Shown here piece after piece: positions 40,599-50,160 of a stretch of 64,000 nt of DNA. The stretch is taken from contig NZ_CP113088.1 of assembly GCF_026625145.1 (NCBI RefSeq), forward strand, positions 806,001 to 870,000, given 5' to 3'. The position numbers and the translations under genes were made by a program. Within the stretch, counting starts at the first letter, position 1; each line of letters begins with the position of its first letter. The stretch is from Lacinutrix neustonica. GTDB lineage: Bacteria; Bacteroidota; Bacteroidia; Flavobacteriales; Flavobacteriaceae. The notes under the pieces are model-generated. The model saw only the letters and a list, made by a program, of their open reading frames with translations, searched no databases and was not told the DNA's origin.

Positions 40599-41231
40599 AT
40601 GAAGAAATTAACATTAATATTTTTGACTTTATTACTCACAAGTTGCGGAACTACAAAAAAAGTTTCGCCAAATGATTTGCTAGAAATTACGAAAAAGCAA
40701 ATTGAAAATAAGGAATGGGACAAAGCCGAAAAAAATCTAACTGAATTAATAAAACTATATCCTAACAATGCGGAATTATTATTTCAGCGAGGTTACGTCA
40801 GAGAGAAAAATTTGAAGTTTAAAGAATGTATTGAGGATTTTACCAAGGTTATAGAATTGAAACCTGAAAAACATACAACAAGAACAAATCGTGGGTATGC
40901 TTATCGAAATATTGGTGAATATCAAAAGGCAATAAATGATTTTACTGCCGAACTTGAGGTAAATCCAAATGCTTACTCATACGAGCATCGTAGCGTAGTC
41001 CATTATTTGACAAAAAATTATAATGAGGCTTTAAAAGATGTAAACATTTCGATTGAGAAAGCACCAGATAATTCAATTTCTTATAAAACCAGAGCTTTGA
41101 TTTATAAAGCAATGGACTCAAAAGAAAATGCTTGCGCTGATAAAGAAAAAGCTATCGAATTAAAACTATTAGAAAAGTATCCAAAATATAAAACTGATAT
41201 TTCGGAATTGAACAAATATTGTACTGAATAA
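40599..41231 (+). CDS. Cassette 18: TPR-repeat lipoprotein
   Basis: A lipoprotein signal (LTLIFLTLLLTSCGTT) precedes about four tetratricopeptide repeats (NKEWDKAEKNLTELIKLYPN, KFKECIEDFTKVIELKPEK, GEYQKAINDFTAELEVNPN, NYNEALKDVNISIEKAPDN). TPR domains mediate protein contacts; the partner is unknown. Confidence 0.85.
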   Translation: MKKLTLIFLTLLLTSCGTTKKVSPNDLLEITKKQIENKEWDKAEKNLTELIKLYPNNAELLFQRGYVREKNLKFKECIEDFTKVIELKPEKHTTRTNRGYAYRNIGEYQKAINDFTAELEVNPNAYSYEHRSVVHYLTKNYNEALKDVNISIEKAPDNSISYKTRALIYKAMDSKENACADKEKAIELKLLEKYPKYKTDISELNKYCTE

Positions 41232-41236
41232 AAAAC

Positions 41237-41373
41237 TATGCCCAACAATGGCTATAATTAATTGCTTGTTCTCGCCTACTTCTGAAAATCCTCGCGGATT
41301 TTCAGTTTGGTGTGTACTTGCAAAGTTAAGTGCTAAACCACGCAACTACTCATAGCCGAGACCGTTATATGCA
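41237..41373 (+). repeat. attC-like site 18
   Basis: Left core TATGCCCAAC complements GTTGGGCATA exactly; right core GTTATATGCA opens cassette 19. Body as in site 8. Confidence 0.85.
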
Positions 41374-41395
41374 AGCTAAAAACCTGAACTAAAAT

Positions 41396-42841
41396 TTGAA
41401 CCATAGATATACCATAACCGAAGGAACTTTAATTAACGAAAACAAAAGTTGTGAATTACCTTTTGCTTTAGTTTTTGAAGAGAATGGTGTTTATTTTTTA
41501 GAAACATTTCTAAAAGAAGGCTTTTTTGAAGATGAAGACTTTTCTAGCAGATTTAATCTTAATGGAATAACAGAAAAAGGATTCGAAATAGAAATTCGAG
41601 ATTTGACTTTCACTTTGTATAAACACAAAAACTATAAAGCCAAATTCGTTTGTAGAAATTACGTTAAACTAACAGAAAAGGAAAGAGATGTACCAAAAGA
41701 GGAAGACAATACAGAAGATGCAATCCTCTTTGTAGAAATAGAGGGATTTAACACAAAGTTTGCCGACCGAACAGATATAAAAAAGTACAGACAATATGGA
41801 GAGGTTGATAAATTTAATGTCAATTTCGACCACACAAGTTGTACATTATATATTCAGATTGAAGGTTATAAAGAAAACTACTTCCATCTAATTTTTAGTA
41901 AATCTAAAACAAATGATAATATTCAGATAGACTTTACTAGAACTGGCGGTTATGGTCGTTTGACTTTTGAACATTATAAAGTTTTTAAAAAACAGTTTTT
42001 AGGTTTTTTATCTTTATTAAATGGAGGGAATGTCTATGTTAGACGAGAACTAACAGGGGATTTCTATAAGGTTGATGGTTCGGATTCACAAATAGTGTAT
42101 AATTATTCCTTTACTAAACATTCAAACACGAATACAAGTGATTATGTTCCAATTAATGAACATCATTCAAATAGTTCTTCGATTTTCCAACAAACCTTTA
42201 GAAATTGCTTCGACTCTTTCTATCATAATGATTTAGAATTAGAATTAACCTCAATTGTCGCTTCAATTAATTCTGCTCATTCAACCTCAGGTATACATCA
42301 AGCATATTCAATCCTTATTAATGCATTAGAAAAATTTTGTTCTAATCATCAGAAATCAATTAATGTTTTTGATGAACATCTAATAGATAATGATATTTGG
42401 GAAAATACTGTGAAGGAATCTATTTTTAAAGTTTTGGATTCAAAAAAATCACTCATAAACTCAACAAATAAAAATGCTTTTGGAATATTTAAATCAAAGC
42501 TTGGAGAATTAAATAGAAGAAAAAATAGTACTGTTCAAAAAATGTATGACCTATTCGAATTTGGCTGTATTCCTATTAATGAAAATGTTGAAAATCTAGT
42601 AACAAAAGAAAGACATTCGGCTGTTCATAATGGTGAATTTGGTGAGAATTCGACAGAAATGTTTATCAACTATCAGAAATTAGACCATATTTTACGTGAT
42701 TTAATACTTAACATTATTGACTATAGGAGTTACAGAAAAAGTATATGTGAATATGCAACACTTGAGGAAAGGAAAGAAGCCTATCCTAAAAGAAAATCTA
42801 AACAAGTAACATATGTATGTTCACAACCTCTGAGAGAATAA
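41396..42841 (+). CDS. Cassette 19: HEPN-domain protein, ApeA-like candidate defence gene
   Basis: The 481-residue protein has a beta-rich N-terminal part (residues about 1-210) and an all-helical C-terminal part. The latter carries ERHSAVHNGEFG at about residue 405, an R-x4-H motif characteristic of HEPN ribonucleases. A beta N-terminal domain plus HEPN is the layout of ApeA anti-phage proteins, which are thought to cut RNA when triggered by infection. The ApeA link is inferred from layout; I cannot align the N-terminal part. Start is TTG at 41396. Confidence 0.62.
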   Translation: MNHRYTITEGTLINENKSCELPFALVFEENGVYFLETFLKEGFFEDEDFSSRFNLNGITEKGFEIEIRDLTFTLYKHKNYKAKFVCRNYVKLTEKERDVPKEEDNTEDAILFVEIEGFNTKFADRTDIKKYRQYGEVDKFNVNFDHTSCTLYIQIEGYKENYFHLIFSKSKTNDNIQIDFTRTGGYGRLTFEHYKVFKKQFLGFLSLLNGGNVYVRRELTGDFYKVDGSDSQIVYNYSFTKHSNTNTSDYVPINEHHSNSSSIFQQTFRNCFDSFYHNDLELELTSIVASINSAHSTSGIHQAYSILINALEKFCSNHQKSINVFDEHLIDNDIWENTVKESIFKVLDSKKSLINSTNKNAFGIFKSKLGELNRRKNSTVQKMYDLFEFGCIPINENVENLVTKERHSAVHNGEFGENSTEMFINYQKLDHILRDLILNIIDYRSYRKSICEYATLEERKEAYPKRKSKQVTYVCSQPLRE

Positions 42842-42848
42842 AAAAGCC

Positions 42849-43047
42849 AGCATATAACAATGGCTATAATTAATACGGGGTTTTGTGCTTAACCCAAAGT
42901 TTTGAGCTTTAAACGAAGTCCGCCAAATCTTTTGATTTGGCTTTATAAAGAAAAAGATAAAACAAAATAAAAAGTTTTGGCTAAGTGCTTAATCGGAAAT
43001 TCAGTAATTTTAATCCCGTACTAACCATAGCCGAGCCGTTGCCCAAA
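42849..43047 (+). repeat. attC-like site 19 (long type)
   Basis: Left core GCATATAAC complements GTTATATGC of cassette 19; right core GTTGCCCAAA opens cassette 20. About 199 bases, with internal GCCAAATC/GATTTGGC hairpin as in sites 3 and 21. Confidence 0.8.
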
Positions 43048-43068
43048 ATTTGAAAAAATCGTAACTCA

Positions 43069-43713
43069 ATGAAAATAAGTTTATTAATTGGAATTCTTTT
43101 TTGCTCAAATTTATTTGCGTGCGGAAACAAAAATGATGATCGATTTGTTTTCTTTCTTCACAACCGATTTCTAGAAGAACACGGACTGAATGAATTGCAT
43201 CCTGAATTTGGGCGGACTGAATACAACGAAATTATAGCTGAATTTAAAAAAAGTGGACTTAAAGTAATAAGCGAAAAACGGAGTGGAAATGTTAACGCAA
43301 GAGAATACGCAATCGGAATTGTAACCCAAATTGACAGTTTAATAAAAAACGGAACAGAACCGAAAAACATAACTGTGGTTGGAACTTCAAAAGGCGGATA
43401 TATTGCTCAATACGTTTCGACTTTAGCAAATAATCATGATTTGAATTTCGTGTTTATTGCAAGTTTTAGGAATAGTGATATTCAAAATATACCTGAAATC
43501 AATTTTTGCGGAAATATTTTAACGATTTACGAAAAGTCTGACCCATTTGGAGTTTCTTCATTCGAACGAAAGAAAATATCGAACTGCGAAATAAAACACT
43601 TTAAAGAAATAGAACTGAATACAGGAATGGGACACGGATTTTTATTTAAACCTTTAAAAGATTGGATTGAACCGTCAATAAAATGGGCGAATGGAAATTA
43701 CAACGTAGAATAA
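43069..43713 (+). CDS. Cassette 20: alpha/beta hydrolase, exported
   Basis: After a signal peptide with lipobox-like Cys (LLIGILFCSNLFACGN), the 214-residue protein shows the alpha/beta-hydrolase strand FFLHNRFLEEHG, the nucleophile elbow GTSKGGY (Ser at about residue 109), an acid candidate in YEKSDPFG and His in MGHGFLF. The substrate is unknown. The catalytic order Ser-Asp-His is complete. Confidence 0.82.
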   Translation: MKISLLIGILFCSNLFACGNKNDDRFVFFLHNRFLEEHGLNELHPEFGRTEYNEIIAEFKKSGLKVISEKRSGNVNAREYAIGIVTQIDSLIKNGTEPKNITVVGTSKGGYIAQYVSTLANNHDLNFVFIASFRNSDIQNIPEINFCGNILTIYEKSDPFGVSSFERKKISNCEIKHFKEIELNTGMGHGFLFKPLKDWIEPSIKWANGNYNVE

Positions 43714-43717
43714 AAAC

Positions 43718-43855
43718 TGTGGGCAACACAGTATAAAATTAATTGCTGGTTTTAGACTACTTACGAAAGTCCTTGCGGACTTTCTATCTGTGTTTTATTT
43801 GCTAACTTTAGTGCTTAAATCACGCAACTAATCTTATACAACAACGTTGTAAGTA
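43718..43855 (+). repeat. attC-like site 20
   Basis: Left core TGTGGGCAAC pairs with GTTGCCCAAA (8 of 10); right core GTTGTAAGTA opens cassette 21. Tip AAAGTCC (TTGC) GGACTTT. Confidence 0.85.
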
Positions 43856-43880
43856 ATGCGAAAAATCGTGCTAAACATCA

Positions 43881-43894
43881 ACATTTGAACTAAA
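43881..43894 (+). repeat. Direct repeat flanking the restriction-modification gene, left
   Basis: ACATTTGAACTAAA recurs at 47146-47159 on the other side of the restriction-modification gene, inside the same cassette. GCCAACGC is also repeated at both ends. The pattern suggests that the gene was inserted into an older cassette. Confidence 0.55.
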
Positions 43895-44024
43895 AAAGCC
43901 AACGCACAAACAGCACATTCATTTTTTTTTCAACGCTAAATGCCAACGCTGAAAAAAAATAAAAGAGCTGTTTCTTGCCAACGCTTGAAATGATATTAAC
44001 TTTGAGAAAAACGATTCAAATTTT

Positions 44025-47000
44025 ATGAGCTTATTTCAGAACTCTGTTCTAAACAAATATTTAAAGGGATTAGAGTCCGAAAAAGTTAATGTTGCTTACG
44101 ACAGATTTACAAACCATTTCCACAATCCTGCAATTCAGGAAAATATTCGCAATTCAAAAGAGGAACAATATCAAGGCGAGTTTCTGATTGACCTTTTTGT
44201 AAACGTATTTGGATACATTAAAAATCCAACACCTGATTTTAATCTCACAACGGAATTAAAAAACATAAAAGGTTCAAAAAAGACAGATGGAGCAATTTTA
44301 AAAGGCGAAAAAGCACTTGCGGTAATTGAACTGAAAGGAACAAGTACAACCGATTTAAGCAAAGTAGAAACCCAAGCATTTGGATATAAAAACAACCAAC
44401 CAGGTTGTAATTATGTAATTACTTCCAACTTTGAAAAATTGCGATTTTACATTGACAACGCGGTAGATTTTGAGGAATTTAATTTGTTTCAACTTACAAA
44501 AGAGCGTTTTGAAATTCTTTGGCTTTGCCTATCGTCTGAATATCTTTTAAAAGACATTCCTAAAAAGATTAAAGACGAATCTTTAACGCAAGAGGAAAAA
44601 ATTACAGAAGCACTTTATAAAGATTACGCATCTTTCAGAAATGAGGTATTTGATAGTATTCAAAAAGAAAACCCTCAATACGACAAACTCACTTTATTCA
44701 AAAAAACCCAAAAGTTACTTGACCGTTTTTTATTCATCTTCTTTGCAGAAGATAGATTATTACTTCCACCAAATTCAATTCGTTCAATTGTAAACCAATG
44801 GACAGATTTAAAAGACAAATACGATGAGTATTTTCCTTTGTACGACCGTTTTTTAAAATATTTCGGTTATATGAATACAGGACACAAAGGACAACAGCAC
44901 GATATTTTCGCTTATAATGGAGGTTTGTTCGCACCTGACAAGATTTTAGACAATATCAAAATCAACGATGACCTACTTTATAAACACACAGTTAATTTAA
45001 GTAATTACGATTTTGAAAGTGAAGTAAGTGTAAATATTCTTGGACATATCTTTGAGCATTCTTTAAACGATATTGACGAAATTCAGTCAGAAATAAAAGG
45101 AATAAAAACTGTTCAAAGCAAAACAAAACGTAAAAAAGACGGTGTTTTCTATACACCAAAGTACATTACAAAATATATCGTTGATAATACTATTGGAAAA
45201 TTATGTGAGGAAAAGAAAATTGAACTCGACATACAAGAAGCCGAATATGAAAAAGAGCGTAAAGGCAGACAAAAAGCAACACTAAAAAAACTCACTAAAA
45301 AGTTAGAAGATTATAGAAAATGGTTATTACAAATTACAATTTGTGACCCAGCTTGTGGAAGTGGTGCCTTTTTAAACCAAGCATTAGAATTTTTAATCGC
45401 AGAACATCAATACATTGACGAACTTCAAGCTAAACTTTTTGGAGATGCAATGATATTAAGCGAAGTTGAAAACGCTATTTTGGAAAACAATATTTATGGA
45501 GTTGACATAAATGATGAAAGTGTTGAAATTGCTAAACTTTCACTTTGGTTAAGAACAGCACAAAAGGGTAGAAAATTGACATCCTTAAATAGTAATATCA
45601 AATGTGGGAATAGCTTAATTGACGACCAAAATATAGATGAAGAAAAAGCTTTTAATTGGCAAAAAGAATTTCCTAATATATTTTCAAAAGGAGGTTTTGA
45701 TGTGATTATTGGAAACCCACCTTGGGGAGCTAAAATTCCAAAATCACAAAAAGATTTTGTTAACAGTAATTATTGGTGTAATAAGGGAGAAATAGAAACA
45801 TATGTTCATTTTACCGAATTAGGGATTTCAAGGTTATGCAAAGAAAATGGTGTTCTTGGTTTCATCACACCAAATACTTGGTATTATCTTGATAAATATG
45901 CAAAATTGAGAGACAATTTATTGAACAAAAAAATTGTCGAATTAATAGAGTTGGAAAAAAGAATTTTTAAAGACGCACCTGACATTGTTCCAGCTGTTTT
46001 CATATTGGAAAACACTTTGAAATCCGAAAATCAAGTAATACAAACTTATAAACTAAACAAAGGTATTATTCCAACTTTTTTAGTTGATAATACAATCTTT
46101 AAAAATTATCGGATTGAATCAAATGATTGGCTAAAATTTGAAAGCACACCATTTAATTTAAGTTTAACTAATAATGTTGCATCTCTTTTGGTTAAAATTA
46201 AAAAAGGTTCTGTTCCTCTTAAAACTCTTTACAATGTAAGATATGGTATTAAGACAGGTAATAACAAAAAGTATGTCTCAAATGATAGCTTGGACGATAA
46301 CTGGAAATACTGTTTACCTTCTGCGAGTACTGTAAAAAAGTTTCAACTTAATTGGGAAGGTCATTATCTGAATTTTGGAAATCATTTAGCAGGCTATTCA
46401 GAAAATTCATTTGAACGCCCAAAAATTTTAGTTCAATATATACGAAAGTTAAGTATGCCAATTAGGATAATTTCAGCATTAGATAAAGAGGGAAAATATT
46501 ATCCTCTAAATAATTTTTCATTTATTGAAGAAAATTCGAGTAATGATGAGAGTCTTGATTTTTTAATAGGAATATTAAATTCTTCGTTAATGAATTTTTA
46601 TTTCAAAAATGTTCATATCGACTATAATATTAAGCCTAAATATTTAGAAAAACTACCAATTAAAATTGGTCTAAAAAAAGAAATAATAGAACTCACAACA
46701 AAAATAAGGTCAAACTATATTAGCTACAATTCAATCTTGACAAACTTACTTGACTTACTTTCTAATAAGTTTAATATTTCAAAGTTTCCAATGAAATTAA
46801 AAAATTGGGATAGACTAAATTTTGGAGAATTTCTTAAGGAGTTAGAGAAAGTTAGAAAAATTGTGGCAAAAGAAAATAAAATTGAATTTAGCAACTTTTC
46901 ATTAAGCGAAGAAGCTGAATGGATGCAGTATTTTAATGAACAAAAAGTAAAAGCACAATCTTTGAAAACAGAAATTGATAAAACGACCAAAGAAATTGAC

Positions 47001-47069
47001 CAAAAAGTTTATGAATTGTACGGATTGTCAGAAAATGAAATTGAATTAATAGAAAATGCCAACGCTTAA
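44025..47069 (+). CDS. Cassette 21: type IIG restriction-modification enzyme
   Basis: The 1014-residue single-chain enzyme cuts and methylates DNA. The N-terminal nuclease part carries DGAILKGEKALAVIELKG (PD-(D/E)xK type, about residues 87-104). The methyltransferase part has motif I DPACGSGAFLNQ (about 441) and motif IV IIGNPPWG (about 562), which indicates N6-adenine methylation as in the Eco57I group. The C-terminal region should read the target sequence. No separate specificity or methylase gene is needed or seen. It is by far the largest cassette gene here. Confidence 0.92.
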   Translation: MSLFQNSVLNKYLKGLESEKVNVAYDRFTNHFHNPAIQENIRNSKEEQYQGEFLIDLFVNVFGYIKNPTPDFNLTTELKNIKGSKKTDGAILKGEKALAVIELKGTSTTDLSKVETQAFGYKNNQPGCNYVITSNFEKLRFYIDNAVDFEEFNLFQLTKERFEILWLCLSSEYLLKDIPKKIKDESLTQEEKITEALYKDYASFRNEVFDSIQKENPQYDKLTLFKKTQKLLDRFLFIFFAEDRLLLPPNSIRSIVNQWTDLKDKYDEYFPLYDRFLKYFGYMNTGHKGQQHDIFAYNGGLFAPDKILDNIKINDDLLYKHTVNLSNYDFESEVSVNILGHIFEHSLNDIDEIQSEIKGIKTVQSKTKRKKDGVFYTPKYITKYIVDNTIGKLCEEKKIELDIQEAEYEKERKGRQKATLKKLTKKLEDYRKWLLQITICDPACGSGAFLNQALEFLIAEHQYIDELQAKLFGDAMILSEVENAILENNIYGVDINDESVEIAKLSLWLRTAQKGRKLTSLNSNIKCGNSLIDDQNIDEEKAFNWQKEFPNIFSKGGFDVIIGNPPWGAKIPKSQKDFVNSNYWCNKGEIETYVHFTELGISRLCKENGVLGFITPNTWYYLDKYAKLRDNLLNKKIVELIELEKRIFKDAPDIVPAVFILENTLKSENQVIQTYKLNKGIIPTFLVDNTIFKNYRIESNDWLKFESTPFNLSLTNNVASLLVKIKKGSVPLKTLYNVRYGIKTGNNKKYVSNDSLDDNWKYCLPSASTVKKFQLNWEGHYLNFGNHLAGYSENSFERPKILVQYIRKLSMPIRIISALDKEGKYYPLNNFSFIEENSSNDESLDFLIGILNSSLMNFYFKNVHIDYNIKPKYLEKLPIKIGLKKEIIELTTKIRSNYISYNSILTNLLDLLSNKFNISKFPMKLKNWDRLNFGEFLKELEKVRKIVAKENKIEFSNFSLSEEAEWMQYFNEQKVKAQSLKTEIDKTTKEIDQKVYELYGLSENEIELIENANA

Positions 47070-47145
47070 AGCCATACACATTTGCAATTCGCTTTAGCCA
47101 ACACACAAGCCAAAAATCGCAAAAGAGTATGTCTTGCCAACGCTC

Positions 47146-47159
47146 ACATTTGAACTAAA
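47146..47159 (+). repeat. Direct repeat flanking the restriction-modification gene, right
   Basis: A second copy of ACATTTGAACTAAA; see the copy at 43881. Confidence 0.55.
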
Positions 47160-47198
47160 TAATAAACATCGGAAAACCAAGCAGAACGCGAAAAGCAC

Positions 47199-47400
47199 TA
47201 CTTACAACAACGTGTATAAAACATAGCTACTATAGGCTTTCCGAGAGGTTTTTGTGTATTTACAAAGTACGCCAAATTTTTTATTTGGTTATATTTAGAA
47301 AAGAAATTAAACATAAAAATAAAAAATTCGGCTCGTGTTAAATCCGAAAAGTTAGCGTTCATTTATACGCTACGTTTCATACACAAGACCGTTACCAACC
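47199..47400 (+). repeat. attC-like site 21 (long type)
   Basis: Left core TACTTACAAC is the exact complement of GTTGTAAGTA of cassette 21, 3.35 kb upstream; right core GTTACCAACC opens cassette 22. About 200 bases, same class as site 3. Confidence 0.8.
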
Positions 47401-47704
47401 ATGCCACTCGGCTCTAAAAAAAAACACTTCTTAAACAATCTCTAAGGATAAAAACCACTAAAGTTACCGGATAAAATTTTACAATAACATTCTCGGCAAA
47501 TAAGAGTGTAAATCTTACGTCGGACAAACCTCACTCCTACGCTATAATAAAAACGGATTTAAGCCTGGCGCAACTCTTAAGGCGGACTGATTTACATTAC
47601 GGCTAATCAAATACATAAAAACTGATTTCGGTCTGACAAAAGCAATGCGCAATCTTTGCGGCGGATTGATATACGAAACGGCTAACTGGGTAAATTACAA
47701 GAAC
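47391..47704. mobile_element. Cassette 22: non-coding, family C copy 3
   Basis: Closely related to cassette 16, with CATGCCACTCGGCTC, GGCGCAACTCTTAAGGCGG and ATGCGCAATCTTTGCGGCGG. No gene is supported. Confidence 0.78.
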
Positions 47705-47842
47705 GGTTGGTAACAATGTGTAAAATAAATACTACTTTTATGGCTTAACCTAAAGGCTGTTCGTGTTAGCTTGCTTCGGATTTTCCTACGGAAAATCCCC
47801 GCACACTAACCCGTACTTACCTTACACGAACCGTTAGCCCAC
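47705..47842 (+). repeat. attC-like site 22
   Basis: Left core GGTTGGTAAC; right core GTTAGCCCAC opens cassette 23. Body as in site 1. Confidence 0.85.
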
Positions 47843-48168
47843 ATGCCTACTCGGCTCGAAAAAAAATTCTAAAGTTGCTTAAAAGTGGTTTAAAAATAAA
47901 AAAACAACACTTCTCATGTGCTCACTCAACCTATTTCGGATAAAACACAACGCGACACTGTTGCGACGGACTCTTTAACGTTTCGGCAAAACTGTATGTG
48001 AAATAAAATATCATACTCAATCCTTTTCTGACATCAGTAAAACGCAACTCTTGCGGCGGATTTATATAGCAAACGGCAAATCGTAACGCACAAAAGATAA
48101 AATCAATAGTAGCACGTAAAACAAAACTCTGCGGAGCTGCAAAGCCATATGGAGAAAAATAAAATAAC
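47833..48168. mobile_element. Cassette 23: non-coding, family A copy 4
   Basis: Nearly identical to cassettes 1, 7 and 14. Cassettes 22 and 23 make two non-coding units in a row. Confidence 0.8.
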
Positions 48169-48306
48169 GTGGGCTAACAATGTGTAAAATAAATACTACT
48201 TTTATGGCTTAACCTAAAGGCAGTTCGTGTTAGCTTGCTTCGGATTTTCCTACGGAAAATCCCCGCACACTAACCCGTACTTACCTTACACGAACCGTTG
48301 TACAAC
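48169..48306 (+). repeat. attC-like site 23
   Basis: Left core GTGGGCTAAC; right core GTTGTACAAC (itself palindromic) opens cassette 24. Body as in site 1. Confidence 0.85.
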
Positions 48307-48319
48307 ATTTGTGAAACCA

Positions 48320-48841
48320 ATGAAATTTAATCAATATTTAGGAAAATATGTTTGCGGATATCTATCTGAAAAGGAATATCCTGAATTTGCTATTGCTGGA
48401 CTTTTAGACGGTTATGACTCAAAATACCTTGGAAATTTAGCAGCAATGAAAAGAACTGACGAAATATCTGAATTGAGAAAATATCTAAAATGGACAATCG
48501 AAGAATTGAATATTGAAATTCCAACAAAAAGAAAAGCAGCACTACTCTATTCAAGCGGAATAATAAACGAAATTTTGACCAATAAAAAGGATATTATAAA
48601 AGGAGTTTCCGAAATTAAAAATGATGCTTTTTCTTGCTATGATTTTTACTCTGAATCAGACAAATATTGTTATGATAGCGTCGGATTTGAAAATATTCAC
48701 GGGCTTTTTGTTGAATATTATGATGAGTTAGATAAATTAAATCCCGACAAAAAACATTTAGAAGATACTAAAAATGAAATGTTAGCAGAATTGAAAAAAT
48801 GGAAACCGAAATTAAAAAACGTTGTACAACAACGTGTATAG
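48320..48841 (+). CDS. Cassette 24: soluble helical protein, unknown function
   Basis: About 173 residues from ATG at 48320 (MKFNQYLGKYVCGYLSEKEY); GTG at 48311 is an alternative. The frame extends further upstream through the attC, but that part is recombination-site sequence. It is helical, charged and without signal peptide. The last codons run through the left core (GTTGTACAAC) and stop at TAG 48839-48841 inside the attC. Confidence 0.65.
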   Translation: MKFNQYLGKYVCGYLSEKEYPEFAIAGLLDGYDSKYLGNLAAMKRTDEISELRKYLKWTIEELNIEIPTKRKAALLYSSGIINEILTNKKDIIKGVSEIKNDAFSCYDFYSESDKYCYDSVGFENIHGLFVEYYDELDKLNPDKKHLEDTKNEMLAELKKWKPKLKNVVQQRV

Positions 48842-48955
48842 CTCATTGCGGCTGAATTCCTAATCGGAATTCATTGCAATTTGCTATCTTTCGGTTACGG
48901 CGGAAAATCATAGCTGATTTTCCGCAACGAGCCATACACAAACACGTTACCACAC
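48821..48955 (+). repeat. attC-like site 24
   Basis: Left core GTTGTACAAC pairs with the identical self-complementary core of cassette 24; right core GTTACCACAC opens cassette 25. Arms AACGTGTATAGCTCATTGCGG and CCGCAACGAGCCATACAC (each under 22 bases). Confidence 0.82.
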
Positions 48956-48970
48956 ATTAAAAAAAAACCG

Positions 48971-49504
48971 ATGAACAAAGCCTTAACCGAGAAAGAATCT
49001 AAAGTAGCGGACTTGTTCTTAGAAGATTTGTTAACTCACGAAAAAACACACGCTTTTAAAAGTGTAGTTAACCATTTCTTTGAAAAAGATAAAATATCTA
49101 AAGAAAGGGCTTTATTTATATGTGAATACCTCGAAAGGAAATCGTTAGTAACTTTAATATTGGACTCTAACTTTACTTTAAGAAACATAAAATTTGATAA
49201 GTCAAAAATACAAGAGTTTCTTAAAAATGACGGAATAAACAAAAGGTGGATGGTTGATAGTAAACTGAAATATGATTTAAAATTCTCGAAATTTAAAGTA
49301 AAAACTTTTGGTTTTTTGTTTGTTATTTCCATTTTTGGAGGTGTTTATGGTTTTTATGATTTCATAGAACGTGTTGGAATAATAAAACACTTTCAATCAG
49401 AACAGAAAAAGGAATTGGAAGAATCCAAATTGCATAATTCATTTTTAATCCAAAAAGATATTGACTCTTTAAATACCACCAAGAAATCCAAAAAAAATGA
49501 GTAG
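48971..49504 (+). CDS. Cassette 25: membrane protein with cytoplasmic winged-helix-like N terminus
   Basis: The 177-residue protein has an N-terminal helical domain (about 1-100, KISKERALFICEYLERKSLV), one membrane helix (TFGFLFVISIFGGVYGFYDF) and a short charged tail with a coiled coil. No family recognised. Confidence 0.66.
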   Translation: MNKALTEKESKVADLFLEDLLTHEKTHAFKSVVNHFFEKDKISKERALFICEYLERKSLVTLILDSNFTLRNIKFDKSKIQEFLKNDGINKRWMVDSKLKYDLKFSKFKVKTFGFLFVISIFGGVYGFYDFIERVGIIKHFQSEQKKELEESKLHNSFLIQKDIDSLNTTKKSKKNE

Positions 49505-49583
49505 TGCTGAAAGTTTAATAATTCTGATTAAAACAAAACACTACTATTAAGTGCGACTGACTTTTGACTGAACAAATAAAAAC

Positions 49584-49722
49584 GTGTGGTAACATTGTAT
49601 AAAAATAATGCTTAGTTTAGTGCTTAATCAAAGGTTAGTTCGCTTTTGTTAGCTTCCGATTTTCCTTCGGAAAATCCTCACACACAAAACCGCACTATTC
49701 TTATACGTAACCGTTGTAAATA
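49584..49722 (+). repeat. attC-like site 25
   Basis: Left core GTGTGGTAAC complements GTTACCACAC; right core GTTGTAAATA opens cassette 26. Tip GATTTTCC (TTC) GGAAAATC. Confidence 0.85.
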
Positions 49723-49995
49723 ATTGCCCAGCGACGTACAAAAAAATCTCATTTACGGAGTTTTTAGAATATGTTTTTTAAGACGAATGACCTAAAGTCA
49801 ACAAAAACTGGAAATCGGAACTATAAGCAAAACGGAGCAACTCGCAGTCGGAATTACAAACTGTTAGGAGTATTGCGCAGTCGGACTTCACTCGGACGTG
49901 TAAAATCAGAATTATAAACTGTGCGGAAAAAATCGAAGTCGGACTCTACTCGGACGGAAAAAAATCAAACAAAAAACCGTGACAAATAAAACAAC
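49713..49995. mobile_element. Cassette 26: non-coding or tiny-gene cassette
   Basis: The cassette is single in this window. It contains recurrent AGTCGGAnT units (at about 49846, 49881 and 49941). A 48-codon frame (49771-49917, MFFKTNDLKSTKTGNRNYKQ) exists, but its repeat-driven composition makes it doubtful. Confidence 0.6.
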
Positions 49996-50132
49996 TATTT
50001 ACAACACCGGCTATAATTCATTGCGGCGGAATTTTCCGCTGGAAAATTCCTGCACTTTTGCTATCTTTGGTTCACGCAGAAAAGTCCGTTGGACATTTCC
50101 CGCAACAAACCATAGCCAAACCGTTGGCAACA
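49996..50132 (+). repeat. attC-like site 26
   Basis: Left core TATTTACAAC complements GTTGTAAATA; right core GTTGGCAACA opens cassette 27. Arms ACCGGCTATAATTCATTGCGG and CCGCAACAAACCATAGCC; tip GGAATTTTCC/GGAAAATTCC. Confidence 0.83.
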
Positions 50133-50160
50133 AGCTGAAATAACTCAAACCAAAACTGAA

